Source of the DNA: Candidatus Brocadiia bacterium
GTDB taxonomy: Bacteria; Planctomycetota; PUPC01; DSUN01
Direction of reading: 5' to 3'
Assembly (NCBI GenBank): GCA_016782825.1
Contig: JADHXT010000049.1
Span: forward strand, 1 to 13,966
DNA: 13,966 nt
Made by a program: the position numbers and the translations under genes. The notes beneath the pieces were generated by a model, which was not told where the DNA came from, did not search any database, and was given only the letters and a program-made list of their open reading frames with translations. Positions 1-8,334 of the stretch are shown here, piece after piece; position 1 is the first letter of the stretch, and each line of letters opens with the position of its first letter.

Positions 1-505
1 GCACACGGTCATCCCCCGTGGCCTCGTAGTAGTCGCGCAGGTAGTGAAGGGCGATCATGTTGGGCCACCAACTGCGGCGCTTCGGCCCGAAGTCGCCATC
101 CTCCCTCTGGCTCTCGATCACCCGATCGATCCATCGCTGAGCCTTGTCCTTGAGGCTCCGATCATCCAGGACATATGCGAGGGCGATCAGGCCCTTGGCG
201 TAGTAGGGCCCTCGCTCCCAGCCGTGCTGTCCCCCACGCGTCTTCCCCGAGACCCAGTCGCTCTCGCCGATGTCGCTGTAGAGCTGCTCTGCATGACCCG
301 TGAGGCCGTCCCTCTGTAGCTCGAGCTGGTGCCGCAACCAGCGCTTCGCCTTCACGCTGCCCAGCGGCAGTCGCAGGTAGGGTTGTGGCTGCAACGGCGC
401 GCGGTTCTGCGCGGCGGCCCCGCCTGCGACGGCGCTCTGGATGAGCGCGAAACAGAGCAAGGCTCCCACACGGCCCGCGCCGGCGACTGTCAGGGATCGT
501 GTCAC
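1..505 (-). CDS. GH127-like (DUF1680) secreted beta-L-arabinofuranosidase-type protein, N-terminal part only
   Basis: The first 168 codons are visible; the gene runs off the left edge. The chosen start is the GTG at 505, which has AAGGAG at 515-520 nine nt upstream. The N-terminus has an export signal: a basic MTR start, a hydrophobic stretch around residues 13-27 (VGALLCFALIQSAVA), and a probable cleavage in the Ala-rich stretch near residues 27-33. The mature part resembles the start of the GH127/DUF1680 alpha/alpha barrel: PYLRLPLGSVKAKRWLRHQL (42-61), GLTG (67-70), GGQHGWERGPYYAKGLIALA (91-110), SQREDGDFGP (132-141) and SWWPNMIALHYLRDYYEATG (145-164). Known members remove beta-L-arabinofuranose from arabinooligosaccharides using a Zn-bound Cys nucleophile. 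Those residues lie beyond the window, so activity cannot be confirmed; GH146 or another DUF1680 relative is possible. It is the most downstream operon gene visible, 69 nt after the preceding stop. Confidence 0.8.
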   Translation of the reverse strand, partial: MTRSLTVAGAGRVGALLCFALIQSAVAGGAAAQNRAPLQPQPYLRLPLGSVKAKRWLRHQLELQRDGLTGHAEQLYSDIGESDWVSGKTRGGQHGWERGPYYAKGLIALAYVLDDRSLKDKAQRWIDRVIESQREDGDFGPKRRSWWPNMIALHYLRDYYEATGDDRV

Positions 506-574
506 AGCTCCTCTCTCCTTCTCTTGCCTCGGCTCGGCTTCTGACGGGGGCACCGTGACGCAGGGAGGGCCTCG

Positions 575-2785
575 TCAGTCTGCGAACTCCATCTCCCAAC
601 TCACGGGCCTGGTTGCAGACGGGGTCGCCCGAACGGAGGCTATGTCACGCAGCCTTTCTATCTGCACCTTCTCGTCACCGACCACAGCGCGCGTGAGCCG
701 GAAACCGTTCGGCAGATGGACGGTCAGCACGTAGGGGTCGCCGGCGACCACCGCGCTCTTGCCGGACAGGACTCTGCGAGCGGCGTCCCAGCTCATGTCC
801 AGCAGGCTGACGCCGCCCTGGGAGATGTGGCGGGTGGTCGAGAGCACCCAGGGATGGGGGCGCGCCTCGCGGATGGCGAAGACCTGCATGCCGTTGTTCT
901 CATCCATCGCCGGCGCCGTGAACGAGCCTTTGCACTGCCCGAGGAACTTCTGGCTCCAGAACTCGAAGACCAGGTACTCGCGATCGCCGGGCAGGCCGAG
1001 GTCGGCGAACTTGACCTCCTGCTGGGGCAAGCCCTTGAAGTCGAACTTCCACTCCTTCTGCCTCTTCACCCCCCACTGGATCCGCGCCAGCACGGTCCAA
1101 TGGTCGAAGGGGCGGTCGATCTCCTGGAGCCACCAGGGGACAGCTTGGCGGCCGCAGCCGTAGAGTTGGCCGGGCACGGTGAAGAGCACGGGCGCGCTGC
1201 GCTTCATGCCCTCGATGTTCCCGTCGTCCTGGTAGACCTCCACCTTGTCGCTGACCATGAGCACCGCGCCTGCCATGGCGCACACGGCCGGCCGAATGAC
1301 CGTCCGCGCCTGCACAGGCGTCTCCCTGCCGAAGACCGGCATCATGGCATCCTCATCCATCAGCCACGTGCCCAGGACATCGCAGTGGTCGGGGTCGCCC
1401 CGCCACACCACGCCCTCCAGGAAGTTGTATTGCGCCAGGGTGCGCGGCTGGAAGCCGTCGTTGCTCAGCCGGGCGCCGTCCACCAGGCCAATCACGTGCC
1501 GGGCGTTCCCGACGGTGTGGCACGCGAGGATGTAGACGTCCCGCCCCAACTCCTCTCGGGCCACGATGTCCCACGCGCGCAGCGACTGCTCGGGCGTGGT
1601 GGGATGGGTCTTGAAGAAGTCGGCGCACTGCTTGTTCTGGTACGCGCGCAGCAGGTCGCCGGTCCCGTCGATCTTCACGTAGTCCCAGCCCTGCTGCTTG
1701 AGCCCGCGGTAGAGCTTGCGGACCATGTTCTCGACGGCGTCCTTGTTCGTGGTGTCGAGCATGTAGAACCCGCGGTGCATGACGAGCGAACCGTCCGCCT
1801 TCCGCACGAACCAGTCGGGATGTGCCTTGGCGATGTCCTTCACGTGCGGGTCGCTGGGGCGGTGGATGCGGTGCACCCAGATGCCGGGCTTCATCCCCGC
1901 ATCGCGGATGGCCTTGATGGCGTACTTCCAGCCGCCGGGGAACTTCTTGTTCCAGTTCAGCCAGTTCTCGGGACAACTGCCGTTGCCGTGCTGGTAGGTG
2001 TCGTCGAACTGCATGTAGTGGTAGCCGAAATCGGGCAGGCGCTTCTCGACGAACACCTTGAGCATCGCGTCGAGCGTGTCCTGCTTGAAGCTGTGACGGT
2101 AGGCCCACCAGGTGCAGTAGCCCGTGGGCGAGCCCTTCCATACCTTGTAGGTCCAGGGCTCGAAGCGCTGGTAGCCGTGATGCTCCTGGTAGAAGCGCGG
2201 GCGGAACGCAAGCTCCAAGGCCGCTCCGCGACTCTCCCACGAGAAGCTGATCGCCTTCTCGCCGGCCTGCTTCGGCTGGATCCGCGTGGCGCCGTCGGCC
2301 GGGCCGATGAGCACCCAGTCCCAGCGGCGGTCGTAGACGGCGTTGTTGCGCAGATTCCGGCTCAGCCCCACGCTGTTGCGGACGTAGGGAAACCGCACCT
2401 GGGCGTCGGACGGCGTCTCGGCAGGGAATGCCTCCTCGCTGCCGGTGACGGTCCCGCGCAGGACGATCCGCGTCCCTTCCTGAGGCTTGGCGAGAGCGAA
2501 TCTCAGCCGCTGTTCGACCTTCTCCCCGGCCGTAGCGGTTGGCTTCATGGCGATGCCGCCGCGTGTCTCGTTGCCGTCCTTGTCCCGGGCGACGACCAAG
2601 GCATCGAGCACGACTGCGCCGTGGTATCGCAGGCGGAGTCGCCCCTGCCCGGCATCCCACTCAACCGCAGCCGCGGCGTTGGGCGGCGGCGTCACCGCTT
2701 CTTGAGCGCCGGCCCACGAGCCGCCGGCAAGCACGGTGAGCACTGTCATGAGCGTCAACCCTCTCGTGCAAGCTCTGGCAGGCAT
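575..2785 (-). CDS. Secreted GH36/GH27-like (clan GH-D) alpha-galactosidase-type glycosidase, paralogue 1
   Basis: The 736-aa protein starts at the ATG at 2785, with AAAGGA at 2794-2799 eight nt upstream. A Sec signal covers about residues 1-27 (TLMTVLTVLAGGSWAGAQ). Residues ~35-205 look like an N-terminal beta-sandwich, followed by a TIM barrel from about 210. Barrel motifs typical of clan GH-D are GYCTWWAYR (222-230), MQFDDTY (258-264), WDYVKIDG (367-374), whose Asp373 is the predicted nucleophile, and ARLSND (438-443), whose R439-x3-D443 matches the acid/base RxxxD pattern. A C-terminal beta module (~646-734, STTRHISQG) is shared with the other two clan-D proteins here. The family cleaves terminal alpha-galactosides or alpha-N-acetylgalactosaminides with retention. 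It sits 33 nt after the upstream gene and is closely similar to the 771-aa protein at 5967-8282, about 70 percent over residues 60-172 by hand count. The substrate is not deducible; other clan-D specificities are possible. Confidence 0.86.
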   Translation of the reverse strand: MPARACTRGLTLMTVLTVLAGGSWAGAQEAVTPPPNAAAAVEWDAGQGRLRLRYHGAVVLDALVVARDKDGNETRGGIAMKPTATAGEKVEQRLRFALAKPQEGTRIVLRGTVTGSEEAFPAETPSDAQVRFPYVRNSVGLSRNLRNNAVYDRRWDWVLIGPADGATRIQPKQAGEKAISFSWESRGAALELAFRPRFYQEHHGYQRFEPWTYKVWKGSPTGYCTWWAYRHSFKQDTLDAMLKVFVEKRLPDFGYHYMQFDDTYQHGNGSCPENWLNWNKKFPGGWKYAIKAIRDAGMKPGIWVHRIHRPSDPHVKDIAKAHPDWFVRKADGSLVMHRGFYMLDTTNKDAVENMVRKLYRGLKQQGWDYVKIDGTGDLLRAYQNKQCADFFKTHPTTPEQSLRAWDIVAREELGRDVYILACHTVGNARHVIGLVDGARLSNDGFQPRTLAQYNFLEGVVWRGDPDHCDVLGTWLMDEDAMMPVFGRETPVQARTVIRPAVCAMAGAVLMVSDKVEVYQDDGNIEGMKRSAPVLFTVPGQLYGCGRQAVPWWLQEIDRPFDHWTVLARIQWGVKRQKEWKFDFKGLPQQEVKFADLGLPGDREYLVFEFWSQKFLGQCKGSFTAPAMDENNGMQVFAIREARPHPWVLSTTRHISQGGVSLLDMSWDAARRVLSGKSAVVAGDPYVLTVHLPNGFRLTRAVVGDEKVQIERLRDIASVRATPSATRPVSWEMEFAD

Positions 2786-2818
2786 TCCAAGTGTCCTTTC
2801 CCCGATTCGAGCGACCAG

Positions 2819-5800
2819 TTACTTCCCGCGGACGAACCCCGCTTCGGCCCAGTCGGCGTGGTCGGATGCGATGCCGTCGCCGGCGTCCGTCACGATCAGG
2901 CGGATGCGTTTGCTGCCGCCCGGGATCGTGGCGTCGATGGACCACCAGGCCGCCGGCCGCATGACCGGGCTCCTGGCAATCCGCTTCTCGTCGGCGTAGA
3001 CCTCGAACACCACGCTGGCCCGCGGGTCGTCACGCTTCCCATCGTCGATCCCCACGACGGCGACGAACCGATGGTACCCAGGGTCGAGGGCGTAGACAAG
3101 CTCGGAGGAGGCGTGTACCCCCATGCCCTTCTCGTACCTCGTGCCCGCGATCGACAGCGGACGCCCGCGGATGGAGCGGTTCGCTCTGGCCGATCCGCCC
3201 CAGCCCACGGTCGCCTTGAGCGGCTTGAGGTCCGAGATGTGCATGTCCGGCAGTGGCGGACGAGGCGGAAGCGCCGGCGTGCGCACCGACACGCTGGCCC
3301 TGGCCGACTCCTTCCCGTCCCAGCCGATGGCCACCACCGCATACGTATAGGCGGTGTCGGGCGCCACGTCGTCGTCGGTGTAGCCCGGCCGCTCGGTATC
3401 GATCGCGGGCCTGTCGGCCCGGCGGACGCGGTACCGCGCGCCCGCGACCCCGTCCCACGCGAGCACCACGCCGTAGGGCGACGGCGTCTTGGCCTTCAGC
3501 CCGGTGAGCTCGAGCGGCTTGTCGTCCTCCGCACGGGCCAGCTCGAACGTCACGCGCCAAGCCACCTCGCGTGACTCGCGGCTCTCGAGCGTCACCCGCA
3601 CGTACGGGCCGGCCTGGCTGGCACGTACCTTCACGCCCGCATCGGCGGCCGCTTTGGACACACCGGCCTGCGCGAGCCGGAAGCTCCTGCGACCCACTCG
3701 CGGCGCCGTGATGCGCAGCTCGTAGGGATCTCGCCCGACCACCCTCGAGCGGCCGGACAGCGTGCGCGTTTGTCCATCCCAGTCCACCTGAGCGACGTCG
3801 ATGGCGCCCTGCGTCACGTGCCGCGAGGTGCTCACAAGCTGCGGCCGCGCCGCCAGCCTGGCCAGGGCGATCACACGACACGAGCTCGGACGCAGGCGGA
3901 CCGTGCGCTTCCCTGCGAACGGCGGCAAGAAGAGCCCCTCCCAGTAGTCGAAGCCCACGTAGCGCGCCTCCGGCGACGCCAGCAGGCCGAGCTGAGCCAC
4001 GTCCAGCTCGATGTCGACCGGCTGTCCCTCAGCCCAGTTGACCAGGGCGACCACGTCGCGCCGCTCGCCGCCCACCTCGGTCTGGTAGTGCCAGATCCGC
4101 GGCGGGTCGCTTGTGAACAGATCCAGCGGCCGGCCCAACCCGCCGTGGTTCGGCATGGTGCGCTTGACCACGTCGAGCTTCTCGGCGGGGAGGCCCGGCA
4201 GCCACTCGCTCACCACGTTCATCTGGCCGGAGATCGCCAGCACCGAGCCCCAGGCCCGGGCCTGGTCCACCGTCAGAGGCCCGCGCAGCATCAGGCAGTC
4301 GGGATCGCTGAACCAGACGTGGTTGTGCAGGAAGTAGAACCGCGCCGTCGGCCGGGCACACCCGCGCAGCGAGCCCCAATGCGCCCCGATATCGTGGCCG
4401 ATGCGCATGCCATCGACCAGCCCGAACGAGGCCCCCAGCGTCCGGGCGTTCTGGGCGATGTTGCACCCCAGGAGGAACACGTCTTTCCCTGCCGCCTCGC
4501 GCACCAGCCTCAGACCTGAGCGATACGCCTCGACCTGCGTCCGGCTCGCATCGTGCAGCACGGCCTGGCCGAGCCCGTCGGACCGGTAGCTTGGCGAGGG
4601 GTAGAGGAGCTTCACGGCCAGGCCGCTCCACAGGCCGTCGATCTTCATGTACTTGTAGCCCCAGTCGCGGGACATGCGCGCCACGACGCCGCGGAGGAAC
4701 TCGCGTGCCTCGGGATGGGTCATGTCCAGGCAGCTCCCCGCCCACCCGACCGTGTAGATCGACCCGTCGGGCCGCTTCACGAACCACTCAGCGTGGTCGC
4801 GCAGCGATGGGCAGTTCTTGTCCCACCCGAACGGGATGTACCAGATTCCCGCGGTCAGCCCCTGCGAGGTGATCGTCTCGGCCGTGGGCTTCATGCCGTC
4901 GGGGTAGGCTCCGCGCGGCCGGTGGGTGGTGAAGTCGCGCCCGCCGACCTGCCAGCCGTCGTCGATCTGGATGAACTCGAAGCCGAACGGCTTGAGATGC
5001 CTGCCGCAGAACGCCGCGAGCTCGGTCGCCCGGGCCTGGTTCAGCGCCCCGGCGTGGTACCAGGTGCAGTATCCGCTGGGAACCGTGGGCGGCAGAGCGA
5101 CCCCGTTGGCTCTGCCGCAGGCCCCGCCGTAGGCCTCGAGTCCCTCCAGCGCATCATCGAAGTACCCAATCGCCAGGGTCTCTCCCTCGGCCATCGTGCC
5201 GGCCGGCACCAGCAGCCGTCCGTACTCGGCCCGTGCGCCGACGGTGAGTGTGCCGGCACCGACGTTGAGGGCCACTACTCCAGAGCCTCGGTGGTGCGTC
5301 AGCCACCCGCAGACCACCCCGGCCCGCGTCGTCGGGTTGACCGCGGCTGCGAAGCAGAAGCAGGTGCGGCGGCCGAGACCGAACAGCCCTTCCGGCCCGA
5401 AGCCCCGCAGCGACGACACCGGCGCCCCGGCGTCGAGGACGACGGACAACGGGGAGATCTGCTCGAGCGTCTTCGGCTGGTCGGTCGTATTGCGGAACGA
5501 GCCCTTGACACACAGCAGCGGGAGGGAACCGTACAGCGTCATCCGCGTTCGGTGCCCATCCGGCCACGTCGCCTCGATCGACTTGCCCTTGCCGAGGGCA
5601 TCGCGCGCGTCAGCGATGCGGACGTCCGGCGCCGTCTCTCGGCCGGGCGCTCCAAGCCGCCCCTTGGTGATAAACCGCCGATCGCCGCGTGCGGCGGTGA
5701 ACGTGCCGGTCTCCGCGTCGTAGCGGACCGATAGGATCCCGTTGTCGAGTGTCAGCGTCTTCCCTCGAGCTCCCGCGCTGATTTGCCCAACACCCGGGCC

Positions 5801-5869
5801 GGCGCATCCCATGGTGACCAATGCCGCGCACATGCAGGCCACCGATCGGGGTCCTCTCGATCTCGTCAC
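2819..5869 (-). CDS. Secreted GH36/GH27-like alpha-galactosidase-type enzyme with Fn3 and NPCBM modules
   Basis: The protein has 1016 aa from the GTG at 5869, with a purine-rich AGGAAGGGG upstream. The frame stays open to 6490, but that part lies over the end of the next gene and is rejected. ATG codons at 5833 and 5812 are alternative starts. The N-terminus carries a signal (RSVACMCAALVTMGCAG); Cys22 after Gly could be a lipidation site, although the lipobox is imperfect. Residues ~38-255 form a beta-sandwich, then the catalytic barrel: SGYCTWYHAG (265-274), FIQIDDGWQ (299-307), YKYMKIDG (405-412) with predicted nucleophile Asp411, and GMRIGHD (487-493) with R489-x3-D493 as acid/base. Residues ~679-777 are the STSRHVTQG module, ~785-866 an Fn3 domain, and ~875-1013 an NPCBM carbohydrate-binding domain (MHISDLKP, RYEKGMGVHASSEL, VVGIDDGKR, DHADWAEAGF). 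NPCBM on clan-D enzymes is known and supports action on polymeric glycans. This gene sits between the two close paralogues. Confidence 0.87.
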   Translation of the reverse strand: MTRSRGPRSVACMCAALVTMGCAGPGVGQISAGARGKTLTLDNGILSVRYDAETGTFTAARGDRRFITKGRLGAPGRETAPDVRIADARDALGKGKSIEATWPDGHRTRMTLYGSLPLLCVKGSFRNTTDQPKTLEQISPLSVVLDAGAPVSSLRGFGPEGLFGLGRRTCFCFAAAVNPTTRAGVVCGWLTHHRGSGVVALNVGAGTLTVGARAEYGRLLVPAGTMAEGETLAIGYFDDALEGLEAYGGACGRANGVALPPTVPSGYCTWYHAGALNQARATELAAFCGRHLKPFGFEFIQIDDGWQVGGRDFTTHRPRGAYPDGMKPTAETITSQGLTAGIWYIPFGWDKNCPSLRDHAEWFVKRPDGSIYTVGWAGSCLDMTHPEAREFLRGVVARMSRDWGYKYMKIDGLWSGLAVKLLYPSPSYRSDGLGQAVLHDASRTQVEAYRSGLRLVREAAGKDVFLLGCNIAQNARTLGASFGLVDGMRIGHDIGAHWGSLRGCARPTARFYFLHNHVWFSDPDCLMLRGPLTVDQARAWGSVLAISGQMNVVSEWLPGLPAEKLDVVKRTMPNHGGLGRPLDLFTSDPPRIWHYQTEVGGERRDVVALVNWAEGQPVDIELDVAQLGLLASPEARYVGFDYWEGLFLPPFAGKRTVRLRPSSCRVIALARLAARPQLVSTSRHVTQGAIDVAQVDWDGQTRTLSGRSRVVGRDPYELRITAPRVGRRSFRLAQAGVSKAAADAGVKVRASQAGPYVRVTLESRESREVAWRVTFELARAEDDKPLELTGLKAKTPSPYGVVLAWDGVAGARYRVRRADRPAIDTERPGYTDDDVAPDTAYTYAVVAIGWDGKESARASVSVRTPALPPRPPLPDMHISDLKPLKATVGWGGSARANRSIRGRPLSIAGTRYEKGMGVHASSELVYALDPGYHRFVAVVGIDDGKRDDPRASVVFEVYADEKRIARSPVMRPAAWWSIDATIPGGSKRIRLIVTDAGDGIASDHADWAEAGFVRGK

Positions 5870-5917
5870 ACTCGTCCCCTTCCTGCCTGCCGATGTTCTC
5901 CCGTGGCCCCGCGCACC

Positions 5918-5932
5918 GCGCGAGGATCGCGC
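5918..5932 (-). other. Short perfect hairpin between two glycosidase genes
   Basis: A perfect inverted repeat, GCGCGA / 3-nt loop / TCGCGC, lies inside the 97-nt spacer between the stop at 5967 and the GTG at 5869. No T-run follows on the minus strand, so it is not a convincing intrinsic terminator. It could be an mRNA processing or stability hairpin, or simply chance in GC-rich DNA. Confidence 0.3.
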
Positions 5933-5966
5933 CACTCCTTCAGGGCACGCTCCTGACCCGAGCCGC

Positions 5967-8282
5967 TCACCTGGTGAACGCCATCTTCCACTGCACGGTC
6001 TTGGTCGCGGACGGCACGATGCGGGCCGTGGCGGTTTCACCCTGATTCGCGATCTCGACCTTCTCGCCGCCGGCCTCGGCGCTCGCGAGCCGGAAACCGG
6101 CCGGCAGGTGGACCGTGAGGATGTAGGGGTCGCCGACGATGACCGCACTCCTGCCCGACAGAACGCGCCCGCGTTCGTCCCACGCCTCGGCCAACAGGCT
6201 GACGCCCCCCTGCGAGATGTGTCTCGTCGTCGAGAGGACCCACGGATGCTCTCGCGCCTCGCGGATGGCGAAGACCTGTAGCCCAGTGTCCCGCGTCTGC
6301 GCGGGAGCGGTGAACGAGCCCCGGTGTTTGCCCAGGAACCGCCTGCTCCAGAACTCATAGACCAGGTAGTCCTCCCGGTCAGACAGGCCCAGATCGGCGA
6401 ACCGGACCTCTTCGGCAGGCCTGTCCTCGCGGTCCCAGTGAAGGGCGAGCTTCCTCCAGTTGAACCTTGCCAGGACGGACCAATGCTCAAAGGGTCTGTC
6501 GATCTCCAGCATCCACCAGATCGGCTGCTTGCCGTATTGCGGCGCGTGGTTCAGATGAGGATGGCGGAGGTGCAGTCGCGGCTCCGGCAGACGTTGCAGA
6601 TTGTCCCGCGTATTGTAGCGGACCCGGTCGCTCTCGATTCGGTTGTAGTCATACAACTGGCCCGGCACGGAGAAGAGCACGGGGGCGGCGCGCTTGATCC
6701 CCTCCAGGTTCTTGTCGTCCTCGTAGACTTCCATCTTGTCGCTGAGCATCAGCATGCCGCTCGCCATGGACACGGCGCAGGGCCTGACGATCGTGTCGGA
6801 AACGTCCGGCCCGACGACGGCATCGGGCTTGGGGTCGGTGGGCTTCTTGTCCACGCATTCCATGTACCAGGGCAGACTTCGGCTCTTCACCCACAGCGGC
6901 TGAATGTCACAGTGATCCGGGTCGTTCCGCCAGACCACACCGTTCCATGAGTTGAAGTACTGGAACTCCGCGGGGCCGAACCCGTCGCGCCCCAGGCGAC
7001 AGCCGTCCGCGATTCCGACAAGCTCGGGCCGGACGCTCCAGCATCCCAAGACGAAGATATCGTCGCCCAGTTCCTCGCCTGCCGCCTGAGTCAGCCTGCG
7101 CAAGGCATCGCCCGGCGCCTTGCCGTGCTCCTTGAAGAACTCCGGGAACTGGCGATAGCCCCAGGCCATCAGATCGCCCTCGCCGTCGATCTTCACGTAC
7201 TCCCACCCCTGCTCCTTCAGTCCCCTGTACGTGGGTCGGATCAACCCGGCCAGGGCAGCCTCGTTGAACGGGTTCAGCGTGTACGTTCCCCGGTTGAGTA
7301 CGCTGCCGTCAGGCGTTGGCAGGAACCAGTCGGGGTGCTTCTTCGCCATCCCATCGACGATCTTGTCGCCCCGCCGGAACACGATGGCCGTGTGCACGCC
7401 GGGCTTCATGCCGGCCTTCTTGATCGTGCGGACGATGTACTGCGGCCCGCCCGGGAACTTCTTGTTCCAGTTCAGGTATCCCTCGGGGCTGCTGCCGGTG
7501 GCCCAACCGGCGTCGATCTGAAGGTACGTATAGCCAAAGTCGACGAGGTTCTTCTCCCGGAATACGGTGACGATTCTGTCTATCGTGTCCTGCGTAATAC
7601 CGCCCTTGTAGGCCCACCAGGTGCAAAAGCCCGTGATGGACCCCTCCCACACCTTGTAGGTCCACGGCTCGTAGTATTGCAGGTTCTTGTGCTTCTGGTA
7701 GAAGCGTGGGCGGAAGACGAGTTGCAGGCTCGAGCCCTTGCACTCGACACCGAACGCTCGCCGGTTCTCCCGTTCGGTCCGCGGCGTGATCCGCGTGGCG
7801 CCATCGCCCGGGCCGAAGAGCACCCAGTCCCAGCGGCGATCGTAGACCGCGTTGTTGCGCAGGTTGCGGCTCAGCCCCGCGCTGGTGCGGATGCAGGGAA
7901 ACCGATTCTGCGCCTCCGACAACGTCTCGGCGGGGAAGGCCTCCGCGCTGCCGTTGACCGTCCCGCGCAGCACCAGTCCCACGCCATCCGTCGGCTTGGA
8001 CAGGCGGAACTCGAGTCGCTGCTCGACCTTCTTCTCCGTGGTCACCGTCGGCTGCATGGTGACACCGCCGCGCGTCTCGGTGCCGTCCCCGTCCCGGGCG
8101 ACGACCAAGGCATCGAGCACAACTGCGCCGTGGTAGTGGAGGCTGAGCCGACCTTGCCCGGCATCCCACGCGACCTTGGCAGGGGTGTTCGGTGGCGGAG
8201 CGGTCGTTTCCTGTGCAACGGCCCACGAGGCGGCAACGAGAGCCACGATCAGGCCAAACGCGATGGGCGATCCCGAGCACAT
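5967..8282 (-). CDS. Secreted GH36/GH27-like (clan GH-D) alpha-galactosidase-type glycosidase, paralogue 2
   Basis: The ATG at 8282 is chosen over the one at 8342 because it has a strong GAGGAG (8289-8294) six nt upstream and puts a clean Sec signal (SPIAFGLIVALVAASWAVAQ) at the N-terminus; the protein is then 771 aa. Architecture matches the 736-aa paralogue: an N-terminal beta-sandwich to ~205, then a TIM barrel with GFCTWWAYK (218-226), LQIDAGW (254-260), WEYVKIDG (360-367, predicted nucleophile Asp366) and CRLGRDG (428-434, R429-x3-D433 acid/base). The STTRHISQG C-terminal module is at ~683-771. Compared with the paralogue it has extra segments near 462-497 and 543-588; the second is rich in His, Arg and Tyr (HLRHPHLNHAPQY). 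It probably hydrolyses terminal alpha-galactosides outside the cytoplasm, as inferred from family. It begins 52 nt after the upstream stop, consistent with co-transcription. Another clan-D specificity, such as alpha-N-acetylgalactosaminidase, cannot be excluded. Confidence 0.86.
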   Translation of the reverse strand: MCSGSPIAFGLIVALVAASWAVAQETTAPPPNTPAKVAWDAGQGRLSLHYHGAVVLDALVVARDGDGTETRGGVTMQPTVTTEKKVEQRLEFRLSKPTDGVGLVLRGTVNGSAEAFPAETLSEAQNRFPCIRTSAGLSRNLRNNAVYDRRWDWVLFGPGDGATRITPRTERENRRAFGVECKGSSLQLVFRPRFYQKHKNLQYYEPWTYKVWEGSITGFCTWWAYKGGITQDTIDRIVTVFREKNLVDFGYTYLQIDAGWATGSSPEGYLNWNKKFPGGPQYIVRTIKKAGMKPGVHTAIVFRRGDKIVDGMAKKHPDWFLPTPDGSVLNRGTYTLNPFNEAALAGLIRPTYRGLKEQGWEYVKIDGEGDLMAWGYRQFPEFFKEHGKAPGDALRRLTQAAGEELGDDIFVLGCWSVRPELVGIADGCRLGRDGFGPAEFQYFNSWNGVVWRNDPDHCDIQPLWVKSRSLPWYMECVDKKPTDPKPDAVVGPDVSDTIVRPCAVSMASGMLMLSDKMEVYEDDKNLEGIKRAAPVLFSVPGQLYDYNRIESDRVRYNTRDNLQRLPEPRLHLRHPHLNHAPQYGKQPIWWMLEIDRPFEHWSVLARFNWRKLALHWDREDRPAEEVRFADLGLSDREDYLVYEFWSRRFLGKHRGSFTAPAQTRDTGLQVFAIREAREHPWVLSTTRHISQGGVSLLAEAWDERGRVLSGRSAVIVGDPYILTVHLPAGFRLASAEAGGEKVEIANQGETATARIVPSATKTVQWKMAFTR

Positions 8283-8334
8283 CGTCTTCTCCTCGCGTGT
8301 CCCGCGATGCACCGCCGGGGCTGCGGCCGGCCGT

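Noticed and set aside
541..578. CTGACG / CGTCAG inverted repeat near the stop of the 736-aa gene as a possible terminator
   Set aside because: The loop is about 26 nt, the stem is only 6 bp and overlaps the stop codon, and there is no T-run.
162..599. A 145-codon minus-strand frame at the left end
   Set aside because: It is Arg-rich with no motif and runs in a different frame from the GH127-like gene, which has a signal peptide, ribosome-binding site and family motifs.
716..3574. A 952-codon plus-strand open frame antisense to the 736-aa glycosidase
   Set aside because: Its translation is Val/Leu/His/Arg/Ala-rich with no recognisable motif, and it crosses the junction of two well-supported minus-strand genes. 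It is typical of the complementary frame of GC-rich coding DNA.
5870..6490. Extending the NPCBM glycosidase to an ATG at 6490 (1223 aa)
   Set aside because: The extra 207 codons overlay the end of the neighbouring glycosidase in another frame, are Arg/Ser-rich, and would bury the obvious signal peptide inside the protein.
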